A DNA stretch of 61,094 nucleotides from an uncultured Lachnospiraceae bacterium (GCA_947576945.1 CANPTH010000019.1:1-61094); one strand, 5' to 3'; positions 52,874 to 61,094 are shown, numbered from the stretch's first letter. The notes: a model not told the origin generated them from the letters alone. Program-made: numbers and translations.

Positions 52874-52910
52874 GGGCAAGAAACGCTTTGTTTCCTGCTC
52901 GCCTTTTCTG
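52874..52910 (+). terminator. Rho-independent terminator at the right end of the island
   Basis: GCGGGCAAGAAAC (52874-52886) pairs with GTTTCCTGCTCGC (52892-52904), two pairs being G-U, followed by CTTTTC. Before it, 52770-52860 encodes fragments only (for example LPRGKRIRKAACINAF), likely the tail of a lost gene. Confidence 0.8.
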
Positions 52911-53053
52911 CGCCCTGTATGGCAGCTACCCTGTTTCAGTTTGTTGGTTGATACTGTTTTATGAGCAGCTACCATTAGGGAGCCCCTTTTCTTTTTGGTT
53001 TTTTCTTTTGGATCTGACATTCCGGTGATCTGGTGAAAATATCCTACAATAAC

Positions 53054-53701
53054 TTATTCTGCCATCTGTAACTGTCCTATGTGCTGGATCTCCTCGTTAA
53101 GCGCCAGCATTCTGGCATCCAGCTCTGCTACCATCTGGGCGCATTCTACCAGCTCATCCTTGATGTGCTCCGGAGCATTTCCCTCGAATTTGTAGTGGAT
53201 CTTGTGCTCCAGGCTGGCCCAGAAATCCATGGCGACGGTACGGATCTGTATCTCCACCTTGGTGTCTGCGATGCGGTCTGACAGATATACCGGCACGGTC
53301 ACCAGCATGTGGTAACTCTTGTAACCGCTGGCTTTCGGATTAACGATGTAGTCTTTGACGGAGATAACCTTGATATCACTCTGATTGCTGATCATCTCCG
53401 CGATCTGGTATATGTCCGATGAAAAAGAACATATAACGCGGATGCCTGCTATATCATTGACATAACGGATCATGTTGTTGATGGTTGACTCATAACCATG
53501 TTTCTTCAGTTTCTTAACGATGCTCTCTGGCGTCTTGATGCGCGATTTAATGTGTTCAATCGGATTGTATCTGTGTACGTGCTGAAATTCATCATTCAGG
53601 ATTTCCAGTTTCGTGGAAATCTGCTTTAGTGCCGAATTATAGATCAGCGTCACTTCTTTCCAGCTGTCAATGTCGCCGTCTCGGTCTATTCTTATTTCCA
53701 T
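53054..53701 (-). CDS. relQ: Small alarmone synthetase (RelQ/YjbM type GTP pyrophosphokinase)
   Basis: A protein of 215 residues behind AGGGGAAATGA. Only the RelA/SpoT synthetase domain is present: IEHIKSRIKTPESIVKKLKK (about 48-67), YVNDIAGIRVICSF (about 82-95), NPKASGYKSYHMLV and VEIQIRTVAMDFWASLEHKI, with the catalytic Glu and His. It makes (p)ppGpp from GTP or GDP and ATP, without the hydrolase or regulatory domains of long Rel. It stands alone, next to the island. Confidence 0.93.
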   Translation of the reverse strand: MEIRIDRDGDIDSWKEVTLIYNSALKQISTKLEILNDEFQHVHRYNPIEHIKSRIKTPESIVKKLKKHGYESTINNMIRYVNDIAGIRVICSFSSDIYQIAEMISNQSDIKVISVKDYIVNPKASGYKSYHMLVTVPVYLSDRIADTKVEIQIRTVAMDFWASLEHKIHYKFEGNAPEHIKDELVECAQMVAELDARMLALNEEIQHIGQLQMAE

Positions 53702-54012
53702 TCATTTCCCCTGGGTCCCGGCAGCAGCCGTGACCTCCTGCCTTTACAAAATATTAAATTCCGGAATGTAATTCATATTCACATTGGTTGGATTTGATTC
53801 ATTTTAAATTGTATGTTTTACTTGTTTGAATCTCTATCTTCCGCATTGCTTTCTATGAATTATAAACAGTATATCATACATAATAGAAAAAACGTATATT
53901 TCATACAAAAACTTCATAAATATTTAATTTCTATTGTATATTTTTACAGTTGTCTTTTGACTTACAGCACAGGAAGCATGGCAATCCTGCCGCGAAGGTC
54001 TTTTACGGCAGA
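53702..54012. other. AT-rich intergenic region
   Basis: Between the DUF6020 gene stop and the relQ start, both on the minus strand. Strongly AT-rich, with TATA-like stretches around 53865-53945 that could serve as relQ promoter, but no single hexamer pair stands out. No gene is seen. Confidence 0.35.
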
Positions 54013-55941
54013 TCAGCGCGGACGATGGAAAAGGCTGCAAAAGAGTGCTGGCGAGGTCACTACGAAGGGATACATATAGCGGATCAGTACTGCCGGTGAC
54101 AAGAGCAGAGTCATATAATAACATACCGGAAAAACTGCCGGCAGCAGGAGCAGATACTGTCTTCTGTAAATTACCGCGGCCATGTACAGACACAGAAGCC
54201 ACCAGTAGAATGCAGGTGCAAACAGGATACGCAGCCCGGGGATGTTCTGATAGCTGTTGTCGGATATGATCCGTTCCATCCATGCGCGCAGCTTTGGCAG
54301 GCGGCTCTGCTGCGGGATCTCGAAGCCGGCGGGCATCGTTCGGGTGTCGGTGGACAGATAGCCGAATCCGCTTTCTGATCCCAGACCGTAGATCTGTGCG
54401 TGGGATCGGTCTTCCAGGAACCAGTAACCCACGGAAGTATCCAGAAACGCGTCGACATAGATCTGCGGGTGTTTTAGCCCCAGCTGTATCCATGTTCTGA
54501 TAAAGCCGGCCGGATTGTCATGGATGACCGCCCGGCTCTTGACCGGATCGGCCAGGTAAGGGTTGTAGGCCGCAAAAACCCATTCGGCAGGCAGATACTG
54601 ATCCAGCTCACGGCGCATATCCTCAGAGAGCGTCTCCTCTGCCCTGACTCTCGTGCGGGCCATCTGCTGCAAAGGGATGCTGAGCATTTCCCGGGGACTG
54701 CCGTTTTGGGCATGCAGCGCTGTTTTCAGAGCCGTGCTGCATGCTGCGGCCAGGATAAGAGCCAGGACGGTACAGGTAAGATACCTGCGCCATGAAGCGT
54801 CTTTCTGTAACTTATTTCGGCGCAGCAGGAGACACGCCGCAGGAATCGTGAGCAGTAACGCATACAGGGCGTTATTGCGGAACAAAAGCAGCAGGATCGT
54901 CCAAAATGTGTAGAGTCCCCATCCTTTTCGTGTCAGACCATTACCGGTGCTGTCAGTCATCTCATAGATGAAGAGGGTGCAGAGCAGCGCCAGTGCGGAG
55001 AACAGGACGTCTTTGGTGGTGCTGAGCGCCAGCACCGAATTGGTCGGAAACAGGGCATAGAACAGCAGGAGCATGCACCGCAGTGCGGCAGGGACATTCC
55101 TGGCGGCCAGCCGGGCCAGCGTGTAACCAAATACTGTGGACATAAGTAACATCTGCACGATGGAATGGACGGCCATGCCGGCCGGGTAAGAGCCGGGCAG
55201 CACATCGCCCAGCCGGAAAAAAGCCCCTAAGAATATGGTATGCAGCAGCGGATGATGGGTGCTGTAATCGTGGGCCAGTACCTGATAAAGCTGCCCCTCC
55301 GCGTCATAGGCGAATACGGAAGGATAGTAGGCCAGAAAGACCGGCAGCCAGCATAACAGGATTGTGACGGTGGAAAACAGCCAGATCCGCCATACGCTGC
55401 GGTTTGGCCAGGGTTTCTGTGTGGTGTCTCCCCAGTGGGATACGCTCTGGATTCTGCGCCTCTGTCCCGGGTTGTCAGCGGATATGCCGGGTACCGTCTG
55501 TTTATTGGCGGCGTGCCTGCGGGTAAAATAGGACTGCATCTGTGTCAGCCAGCGTTCCGGTTTCAGAAATCCCCATAACAGAGGCGCAATGCAGGCGCCC
55601 GCAAACACGGCCAGGCACAGGATCTGTAGTAAAAGAACCGGCAGACGTGACAGGCTGCCAAGGGCTGTGCCGTCCCGCCGCATCAGGCAGCCCAGCACAT
55701 AAGCGGCTGCCAGGGGCATGCCCCACAGCAGGGAATGAATCTTCAGCCGCCGTTCTGACTGCAGCAGAAAACATGTTGTCAGCAGGAAACACAGGATAAA
55801 GCCAATGCCATAAAAAAGTACAAGGGCTGTCTTCCCACAGGCCTTCGTCCACGGTTCCAAAGATGCCGCCAAATTTATATTTATGAAGGACAGTGCCAGA
55901 GATATGACTGTTTTTATGATTTTTTCGGAATTTTTTTTCAT
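54013..55941 (-). CDS. DUF6020 family polytopic membrane protein
   Basis: A membrane protein of 642 residues with about 13 hydrophobic segments. The topology, with an outer loop near LPVFLAYYPSVFAYDAEGQLYQ (in parts, about 205-230) followed by HHPLLHTIFLGAFF, resembles GT-C-type glycosyltransferases such as those using polyprenyl-phosphate sugars, and it fits DUF6020. The acidic-aromatic motif YDAEGQ is typical of the first outer loop. It probably works on envelope glycans; substrate unknown. The start has only a weak site (GGATAC). The stop at 54013 was checked against overlapping frames. Confidence 0.8.
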   Translation of the reverse strand: MKKNSEKIIKTVISLALSFININLAASLEPWTKACGKTALVLFYGIGFILCFLLTTCFLLQSERRLKIHSLLWGMPLAAAYVLGCLMRRDGTALGSLSRLPVLLLQILCLAVFAGACIAPLLWGFLKPERWLTQMQSYFTRRHAANKQTVPGISADNPGQRRRIQSVSHWGDTTQKPWPNRSVWRIWLFSTVTILLCWLPVFLAYYPSVFAYDAEGQLYQVLAHDYSTHHPLLHTIFLGAFFRLGDVLPGSYPAGMAVHSIVQMLLMSTVFGYTLARLAARNVPAALRCMLLLFYALFPTNSVLALSTTKDVLFSALALLCTLFIYEMTDSTGNGLTRKGWGLYTFWTILLLLFRNNALYALLLTIPAACLLLRRNKLQKDASWRRYLTCTVLALILAAACSTALKTALHAQNGSPREMLSIPLQQMARTRVRAEETLSEDMRRELDQYLPAEWVFAAYNPYLADPVKSRAVIHDNPAGFIRTWIQLGLKHPQIYVDAFLDTSVGYWFLEDRSHAQIYGLGSESGFGYLSTDTRTMPAGFEIPQQSRLPKLRAWMERIISDNSYQNIPGLRILFAPAFYWWLLCLYMAAVIYRRQYLLLLPAVFPVCYYMTLLLSPAVLIRYMYPFVVTSPALFCSLFHRPR

Positions 55942-56102
55942 GATGTATCCATACTCGCTTTTCTTATCATTATAAGTGCAGTACGATCTGCTGCCGGTCC
56001 GTTTTCAGGCGGCCGGTCAGGGCGGCGCAGGAAATGCCAGGGTTGTTTTCAGTGTATCATTTTATACAGGAAAGAAAAAGCAAAAAGCAGCAGCTTTTTT
56101 CG

Positions 56103-56131
56103 TTTACATTTTCCGGCGGGATTTGTATAGT
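56103..56131 (+). promoter_or_regulatory. Sigma-A promoter of the 88-residue protein gene
   Basis: TTTACA (56103-56108), 17 bp, TATAGT (56126-56131), about 110 bp before the start codon. Confidence 0.65.
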
Positions 56132-56241
56132 AATATTATTGTAACAGGCGACATGACAAATATCTGCTTTCGTGTTCTGTGAAAGCCATCTGCGAAGGTT
56201 CTGCAGGATCGAAAGAGGAATGGTTGATAAGAGGTGAAGCT

Positions 56242-56508
56242 ATGTTCCGTTTATGGGCTAAAGTATTTGAGGATAATCATTTAATAAAGGACACCGTCAT
56301 CGAAGATTCCGGCAATGATACCCGGACTCACAAGGTGTTCCACGCGCTGGACGAGGTATGCTGCCGGTTCGATCTGGGCAAACCGATCTGGCTGGATGCC
56401 ACCATTCGAGATTTTAAACGTCACGATAAGGCCAGATTTACGCAGGACAATTTTATTGAGTCCATCGATTTCGATTATCTGGAGATCCATGTGATAGAGG
56501 AAGACTGA
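56242..56508 (+). CDS. Conserved small protein of unknown function
   Basis: A soluble protein of 88 residues from ATG 56242 (AGAGGTG upstream); the frame is open upstream to 56179. The sequence RTHKVFHALDEVCCRFDLGKP, IWLDATIRDFKRHDKARF, and DFDYLEIHVIEED looks like a compact alpha/beta protein, and similar small proteins seem common in Lachnospiraceae. I do not recognise an annotated function. It has its own promoter and is followed by a gene-free, AT-rich stretch of about 360 bp. Confidence 0.75.
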   Translation: MFRLWAKVFEDNHLIKDTVIEDSGNDTRTHKVFHALDEVCCRFDLGKPIWLDATIRDFKRHDKARFTQDNFIESIDFDYLEIHVIEED

Positions 56509-56874
56509 AGCTAAAGGGCAATGCTTAAAAAGCTGTAAAAGGGTTCTCGAAAAGTGATCGCGATTTATCCATTTAATTCTTTGATGAAAAATCCTGGGTA
56601 GAAATGCATAGAACTATTGACTCTGCATATGATACGTAGTAGTATTGTTATAAATAATATGTAGTAATGAAAACTATGTATAACAATATTGATATTGATT
56701 TGTGGAGTTCTGAAGCACGCCTTCACCGTGATGCATGTGATCTGCAGGCATGGCAGGATCTATGCTTTTTATGGGCATTGTGTCTGCGTTGACATAGCGT
56801 TGATATGATAAGGACAGAAAGATTGTCCGGGAGATTAAGGTGCGCTGCCAAACGATCCAGGAAGGGAGTTATTT
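56509..56874. other. Gene-free AT-rich stretch
   Basis: No ORF with support. TTGACA at about 56790 and TATGAT shortly after are too close together for a standard promoter. Short direct repeats of TATGTA-like sequence occur around 56640-56690. Confidence 0.3.
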
Positions 56875-57525
56875 ATGCAAATTACAATTCGAGAACCGGG
56901 AAGCGCGATCACACATTTTATCGGCATGATGATGGCTATCGCGGCGGCGGCGCCGCTGATGGTGAAGGTGGCGCTTGACGCGGACTTTACGGCGTGTATC
57001 GCCATGGCGGTATTTATCGGCAGTATGGTTGCCCTGTACGGGGCAAGTGCCGTCTATCACAGCGTTACCGTGAAAGAGAATATTCTGAAAGCGTTTCGCA
57101 AACTGGATCATATGATGATCTTTGTTTTGATTGCAGGCTCCTATACGCCGGTTTGTCTGATCGTTCTTGGCGGCCGGTCAGGCTATACGCTGTTGGCAGT
57201 GGTATGGAGCATCGCTTTGGTTGGTATGACGATTAAAGCCTTCTGGATCACCTGTCCAAAATGGTTTTCTTCCACGATCTATATCGCTATGGGATGGGTG
57301 TGCCTGGGAGTTTTCGGGACTTTGTGGAATAAGCTGCCGCACAGTGCTTTTCTCTGGCTGCTGGCGGGCGGGATCATCTATACGGCAGGCGGGATCATAT
57401 ACGCGTTAAAGCTGCCGCTCTTCAATTCCAGACATAAATATTTCGGCTCCCATGAGATATTTCATCTGTTTGTGATGGGCGGGAGTATCTGTCACTTTGT
57501 ATTTATGTACCTTTATGTGGCATAG
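56875..57525 (+). CDS. Hemolysin III family (PAQR-like) membrane protein
   Basis: A membrane protein of 216 residues with seven hydrophobic segments, behind GGAAGGGAG. Conserved family residues are in SAITHFIGMMMAI (about 10-22), YGASAVYHSVTVKENILKAF with LDHMMIFVLIAGSYTP (about 61-98) and FGSHEIFHLFVMGGSICHF (about 190-208), with the His/Asp set of the metal site. Despite the name, most members are not toxins; related proteins are hydrolases or receptors in membrane lipid balance. It stands alone. Confidence 0.93.
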   Translation: MQITIREPGSAITHFIGMMMAIAAAAPLMVKVALDADFTACIAMAVFIGSMVALYGASAVYHSVTVKENILKAFRKLDHMMIFVLIAGSYTPVCLIVLGGRSGYTLLAVVWSIALVGMTIKAFWITCPKWFSSTIYIAMGWVCLGVFGTLWNKLPHSAFLWLLAGGIIYTAGGIIYALKLPLFNSRHKYFGSHEIFHLFVMGGSICHFVFMYLYVA

Positions 57526-57546
57526 AGGGTACCTGCTGCTGTTTTT

Positions 57547-57623
57547 ATTCTCTGATGGGCAGTTACTCAGCAGGCTGAGCAGGTTCAGTCAGAATTTGTG
57601 ATGCTTCGGAATTGAGGAAAAGA
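57547..57623 (+). repeat. Degenerate hairpin-leader element
   Basis: CTCTGATGGGCAG, GCTGAGCAGGTTCAGTC, AGAATTTGTGATGCTTCGG, AATTGAGGAAAAG. It has the short form of the family seen at 58061 and 59381. What follows is only a 27-codon frame from 57624, so it leads no recognisable gene. Confidence 0.6.
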
Positions 57624-57701
57624 TGTGTCTGAAGTCTGAAATGAGGAGTGCCCAGACACCTTGCGGCATCTGGGCTATTATGAAAAAAATTTATCTATGT
57701 G

Positions 57702-57720
57702 TGTAATGTTAAACATTACA
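57702..57720. promoter_or_regulatory. 19-bp perfect palindrome in intergenic space
   Basis: TGTAATGTTAAACATTACA is symmetric about one central base. It lies in an AT-rich region of about 620 bp without genes, and could be an operator for an unknown regulator. A hairpin (GCCCAGA/TCTGGGC, about 57653-57676) lies just upstream and may end the hemolysin III transcript. Confidence 0.4.
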
Positions 57721-58060
57721 TGTTCCCGCGATTGCTATAGTTAAAGTATACGACAAGAATATGAATAAATTATGAACAACATGTGAAAATACGGTAAATA
57801 TTTACAAAACAAAAAAGAAATATAAATATATAATGTACGAAATGCATAAAAATACAATAAATATGCATTTCTATTCGACGGAACCCGGGAGATCACCGGC
57901 ATGCGGATAAGGGACGTGTCCGGGATGAGAAGCGAAGACATGGCCATGCATCATAATGAACAGATGCGGTCATTGGAGCTGACAGCGGGTTTGGGTTGTC
58001 AGAAAGCCGGAAAGATGTTAGAATTGAGAAAATGTGATACAGATAACAGCCGAAGGAAAA

Positions 58061-58148
58061 GGTTGAATAAATTCTCTGATGAGTAATTTAGTGCAACAAA
58101 CTGAACAGGTTCAGTTAGAATTTGTGAAGCTTCGGAATGGAGGAAAGA
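58061..58148 (+). repeat. Hairpin-leader element, short form
   Basis: GGTTGAATAAATT with partly matching right arm, AACTGAACAGGTTCAGTT hairpin, then AGAATTTGTGAAGCTTCGG, AATGGAGG. It ends at the start codon of the next gene and provides its ribosome binding site. Confidence 0.75.
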
Positions 58149-58670
58149 ATGGATACATTTATCGATAAACTTGCGCAGAAGAGAAATGCGCAGGAGATGA
58201 TTAAGGCGAACATGACAGCCGAGGCCGCGAAGATGGAACAGCTTCAGAATCAGATGCAGGCGTATGACGGCCTTATGCAGGAAATGCGGAAAGTAAATCT
58301 GAAGACTGCCGAGAATGCGGCGGAAGTGCAGAATGTACTGAAGGAATGTATGGACAGGCTGGAAGCCATGCAGTCAGATGACAGCCGGACGGCGGATGAT
58401 CAGGAGTCGCTGGCTGAGATCAGGAATCTGTTGGAAACGAAATTCCAACAGTCTGATGACTTTATACATAAGGAAAATGTCAGGGTATACCGTAATGTGC
58501 AGGCGGTTTTGGTGGAGGAACTTAATAAGCAGACAGAAGAGTTGAAAAATCTTCAGCCGGCGAAAACAGGCAGCAGGGCAATCCTTCCGATCTCCGTGCT
58601 GATCCTGCTGGGCGTACTGGCGGATGTGACGCTTCACGTGTTGTCTATGCTTAATTTCAAGTTATTTTAA
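58149..58670 (+). CDS. Coiled-coil protein with C-terminal membrane anchor
   Basis: A protein of 173 residues from ATG 58149 (GGAGG in the leader element). Residues about 1-135 are helical with heptad-like patterns (MEQLQNQMQAYDGLMQEMRK is an example); a membrane segment lies at about 148-170 (ILPISVLILLGVLADVTLHV) and the last residues (MLNFKLF) follow it. The body should be cytoplasmic with a tail anchor. I do not recognise a named family. It precedes the flavin reductase gene by 24 bp, so the two may be co-expressed. Confidence 0.75.
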   Translation: MDTFIDKLAQKRNAQEMIKANMTAEAAKMEQLQNQMQAYDGLMQEMRKVNLKTAENAAEVQNVLKECMDRLEAMQSDDSRTADDQESLAEIRNLLETKFQQSDDFIHKENVRVYRNVQAVLVEELNKQTEELKNLQPAKTGSRAILPISVLILLGVLADVTLHVLSMLNFKLF

Positions 58671-58694
58671 TACAGAGTTTGGAGGAGAATACAG

Positions 58695-59390
58695 ATGGGC
58701 AGACAGATGTGGAAACCGGGCAATATGCTGTATCCTTTACCGGCAGTTCTTGTCAGTGTGGCTGACAGGAAAGGGAATTCCAATCTGTTTACGGTGGCGT
58801 GGACGGGAACGGTCTGTTCGGATCCGCCTATGGTATCGATTTCTGTGAGACCGGAAAGATACTCGTATCTTATGATAGAAGAGACGGGGGAGTTTGTCGT
58901 GAATCTTACGACGGAATCCCTGGCGTATGCAACGGATTACTGCGGAGTCAGGAGCGGCAGAGATATAGACAAATGGCGGGAGATGAAGCTGACGCCTGTT
59001 AAGGGTGAGTATGTACAGGCGCCTATGGTGGCCGAGAGTCCTGTCAATCTGGAATGCCGTGTGACACAGAAAATTGAACTTGGCACCCATCATATGTTTC
59101 TTGCAAGAGTCGTGGCCGTGCATGTGGATGAGAGGTATCTGGAGGAGAACGGCCGGTTTTGTCTAAGCGATGCAAAACCGTTAGTCTACTCTCACGGCCG
59201 GTATTTCGGTATTGGGGAGGAACTGGGAACTTTCGGATATAGTGTCAGAAGTAAGCCGGCCGTGAGGAAGGTACCGGCAATGCGGCAGAAGGCGAAACAT
59301 GGAAAGGCCGCAGAGGAAGGGCAGAAGGCAAAGAGAAGAAAACCATCGAAAAGGATTCCGGATAAGCGGCAGAGCAGTAAGGTTGAGTAA
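58695..59390 (+). CDS. Flavin reductase family protein
   Basis: A protein of 231 residues behind GGAGGAG. The FMN-binding split barrel covers about 1-185 (LPAVLVSVADRKGNSNLFTV, VSISVRPERYSYLMIEETGE, FVVNLTTESLA, HHMFLARVVAVHVD). Such enzymes reduce flavin with NAD(P)H or use bound FMN. The last 45 residues are very rich in Lys and Arg, an uncommon tail that may bind nucleic acid or be disordered. Its stop lies in a further leader element. Confidence 0.92.
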   Translation: MGRQMWKPGNMLYPLPAVLVSVADRKGNSNLFTVAWTGTVCSDPPMVSISVRPERYSYLMIEETGEFVVNLTTESLAYATDYCGVRSGRDIDKWREMKLTPVKGEYVQAPMVAESPVNLECRVTQKIELGTHHMFLARVVAVHVDERYLEENGRFCLSDAKPLVYSHGRYFGIGEELGTFGYSVRSKPAVRKVPAMRQKAKHGKAAEEGQKAKRRKPSKRIPDKRQSSKVE

Positions 59391-59468
59391 ATTCTCTGAT
59401 GAGCAATTTGCTCAACAAACTGAACAGGTTCCTTAGAATTTGTGACGCTTCGGAATGGAGAAAAAGAT
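59381..59468 (+). repeat. Hairpin-leader element overlapping the flavin reductase stop
   Basis: GGTTGAGTAAATT pairs with AATTTGCTCAAC; relative to the copies at 30883 and 48957 an A-T pair has become G-C on both strands. Then AACTGAACAGG, AGAATTTGTGACGCTTCGG, AATGGAG. No gene starts after it on the plus strand (ATA stands where ATG is expected), so it is an orphan. Confidence 0.75.
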
Positions 59469-59516
59469 AAATAAAGAGTGTGAAACGGCCGGAAAGTAAA
59501 GCGGATGATCAAGGGG

Positions 59517-60800
59517 TCAGCTGTTGTCTTCCGGCTGTTTTTTGTGTTTTGATTTCTGCTGTGGATGGCTGGCCAGCAGGCTGCCGCGGACAACGGCCCC
59601 TGCGCCGTAACGCCTGCGGATGGCGTCCAGCGCCTGATCCAGCTGCTCCCTTTTACGGGGAGAAGAGGGGCCTGCCTGTAAACCTGCCGCGGCCCCGGAG
59701 GAAGCAGGTGACGGCAGATCGAATAGAGAAAGCTGTACGGGTTCCCCTTCGGAGACCAGCTTCGAAGAACGAATCCCTAAAAGCCGGGCCGGCGTACCGT
59801 CCCAGATCTCATCGAAAAGGGTGCAGGCGGTTTGATAGATGACGTCCGTCTGGCTGGTGGGTGTAAGCAGAGTGGTCTGGTGGGAAACCTTCTTAAAAGT
59901 ATTATATTTGATTTCCGTACTGATCATGGAAGCGGCCTGTCCGGATTTACGCAGACGTCCTGCCACAGACTCTGCCAGGGAGAGCAGAACCCGGTGGGCA
60001 GTCTCTTTGTCTGCAGCATCCTGGCTTAAGGTGGTGGAATTGCCGATTCCTTTCGCTTCTGTCTGCTCTATGGTGACTGTGGAGGCATCGATGCCGTTGG
60101 CGTACTCCCAGAGCAGTACGCCGTGGCTTTTCAAATGTGCCATAAGCACATCGCGGTTCGCGCGGGCCAGATCCCCGATGGTCAGAATTTCCAGCTTACG
60201 CAGTGTTTCCGCGCTGGAATGACCGCACATATAGAGAGAAGAGACGGGCAGCGGCCACAGCTTATCCGGGATCTCGTGGACATACAGCGTATGTACCAGA
60301 TTGGGTTTCCTGAAATCAGAGGCCATTTTGGCCAGTACTTTCCGGTTTGAGATACCTACATTGACGGTAAAACCAAGTTCCTCATATACGCGGTTCTTGA
60401 TTAGATGGGCGGCCTCTTCCGGAGAAGCATACCGTCTATGGATGGGAGTGTAGTCCATGTAACATTCGTCTACGCTTACCTGTTCGATATCCGGACAAAA
60501 ATCTGACAGAAGTGTCATAAGCTCCTGGCTCCGGCGGCTGTACAGGCTGTGATCCGGCGGCTCCAATGTCAGGCCGGGACATTTGCGCATGGCATTGACG
60601 ATCGGCTCTCCCGTCACGATTCCGTAGGCTTTGGCCGGGATGGATTTGGCCAGTACAACGCCGTGACGTCTGGCTATATCACCGCCGATAATGGCCGGAA
60701 TTGTGCGCAGATCCAGGTCTGATCCATTCTGAAGTTTTTCCAGTGCGCTCCAGCTTAAGTAAGCGGAGTTGACGTCTATATGAAAAATGATCCTGTCCAT
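59517..60800 (-). CDS. dinB: Y-family DNA polymerase (DinB/Pol IV-like)
   Basis: A protein of 427 residues behind AAAGGA. Palm and finger motifs are IIFHIDVNSAYLSWSALEKL (about 4-23) and the catalytic SVDECYMDYT (about 108-117); little-finger region about 240-350. QLSLFD at about 371-376 is a sliding-clamp binding motif. The C-terminal 50 residues are Pro/Ser/Gly-rich then basic. It copies past damaged bases with low fidelity. A LexA-like site lies about 100 bp upstream, indicating SOS control. Confidence 0.95.
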   Translation of the reverse strand: MDRIIFHIDVNSAYLSWSALEKLQNGSDLDLRTIPAIIGGDIARRHGVVLAKSIPAKAYGIVTGEPIVNAMRKCPGLTLEPPDHSLYSRRSQELMTLLSDFCPDIEQVSVDECYMDYTPIHRRYASPEEAAHLIKNRVYEELGFTVNVGISNRKVLAKMASDFRKPNLVHTLYVHEIPDKLWPLPVSSLYMCGHSSAETLRKLEILTIGDLARANRDVLMAHLKSHGVLLWEYANGIDASTVTIEQTEAKGIGNSTTLSQDAADKETAHRVLLSLAESVAGRLRKSGQAASMISTEIKYNTFKKVSHQTTLLTPTSQTDVIYQTACTLFDEIWDGTPARLLGIRSSKLVSEGEPVQLSLFDLPSPASSGAAAGLQAGPSSPRKREQLDQALDAIRRRYGAGAVVRGSLLASHPQQKSKHKKQPEDNS

Positions 60801-60897
60801 AATCTATCCTTTGTCTGAGAACCGAGTATTGAGGTGCATCTGTTATCCCGCATGGATTTATTGTAACACATTTCCAGGCATTTGCCGCCAATATAAT

Positions 60898-60911
60898 CGA
60901 ACGTTTGTACT
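60898..60911 (-). promoter_or_regulatory. LexA (SOS) box-like site before dinB
   Basis: CGAACGTTTGTACT resembles the Firmicutes LexA box (CGAAC, four bases, GTTCG-like). The right half is imperfect. The gene it precedes is a typical SOS gene. The remaining 60912-61094 holds no gene. Confidence 0.55.
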
Positions 60912-61094
60912 GAAATGGCGGTTTGTCTTGGGATAGAGGAATCTGCCCTTCCGCCGCAGATGGTTTAGAATGGGCGGATTTCGTAACAGGGAAGACGAAG
61001 ACGGAACTGTTGTGTAAGGATTTTTTCCGGAAATGCATAATACTGAGGGCACTGAAAAAGTCTGATTCTAAGAAAAAAGAATTGGGCTTTTTTC

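Noticed and set aside
56780-56815. TTGACA with TATGAT before the hemolysin III gene
   Set aside because: The hexamers are only about 9 bp apart, too close for a sigma-A promoter.
57901-58086. Plus-strand ORF of 61 codons
   Set aside because: It has no clear RBS and runs into the leader element; no recognisable features.

Overview
The window looks like a chromosome segment of a Firmicute of the family Lachnospiraceae (Clostridia). The evidence is strong GGAGG-type ribosome binding sites, sigma-A-like promoters, ECF sigma/anti-sigma pairs with DUF4367 and DUF4179 partners, a DUF6323/DUF6179 pair, a bactofilin with a degenerate M23 protein, a Cpr-type antimicrobial-peptide resistance operon, RelQ, and lipoprotein binding proteins with long Ala/Glu/Asp linkers. 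No rRNA, tRNA or CRISPR array was seen. Genus and species cannot be fixed from sequence reading alone.

Layout. 0-11.9 kb: DUF6323/DUF6179 pair, cytidylate kinase-like protein, first ECF sigma/DUF4367 operon, degenerate M23 plus bactofilin, DNA-deoxyinosine glycosylase, TrkH/TrkA potassium uptake, and an MFS exporter. 12.0-14.9 kb: an AT-richer type II restriction-modification operon (cytosine methyltransferase with a ribbon-helix-helix N-terminus, EcoRII-type endonuclease, Vsr). 14.9-22.9 kb: PAP2 phosphatase, SPL-type radical SAM protein, SPFH/RHH pair with a clear operator, DUF4422 glycosyltransferase, DUF3298-type lipoprotein, and a second ECF sigma/DUF4179 operon. 23.2-26.2 kb: polar amino-acid ABC transporter. 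26.2-29.1 kb: Rpn-type nuclease with a tandem-repeat coiled coil, PNPOx-like protein, beta-carbonic anhydrase. 29.2-33.9 kb: lantibiotic-immunity type ABC transporter (FEG) plus two-component system. 34-41 kb: MATE pump, a second amino-acid ABC operon whose binding protein appears circularly permuted, dihydrouridine synthase, second MATE pump. 41.2-48.1 kb: AraC regulator divergent from GH51 arabinofuranosidase, third MATE pump, UDPGP-type uridylyltransferase and GalE. 48.1-52.9 kb: an AT-rich acquired segment with a broken mobC, a winged-helix regulator, an ABC-2 exporter and a second decayed ABC gene. 53-61 kb: RelQ, DUF6020 membrane protein, small conserved proteins, hemolysin III family protein, flavin reductase, and a Y-family polymerase with a LexA-like box.

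How the genes work together. Several modules are self-contained regulatory circuits: two sigma operons share one ECF promoter signature; the SPFH/RHH operon has a 19-bp perfect palindrome over its -10; the island regulator and the exporter operon behind it carry nearly identical promoters.

The most unusual content is of two kinds. First, a family of hairpin-rich leaders ending in a TTCGGAATGGAGG ribosome binding site recurs before unrelated genes, with compensatory base changes between copies and a possible loop-to-SD pseudoknot. Second, the solute-binding protein at 35.6-36.6 kb has its two lobes in swapped order. A second family of palindromic intergenic repeats (modules A and B) is scattered at 23, 37, 38 and 45 kb.
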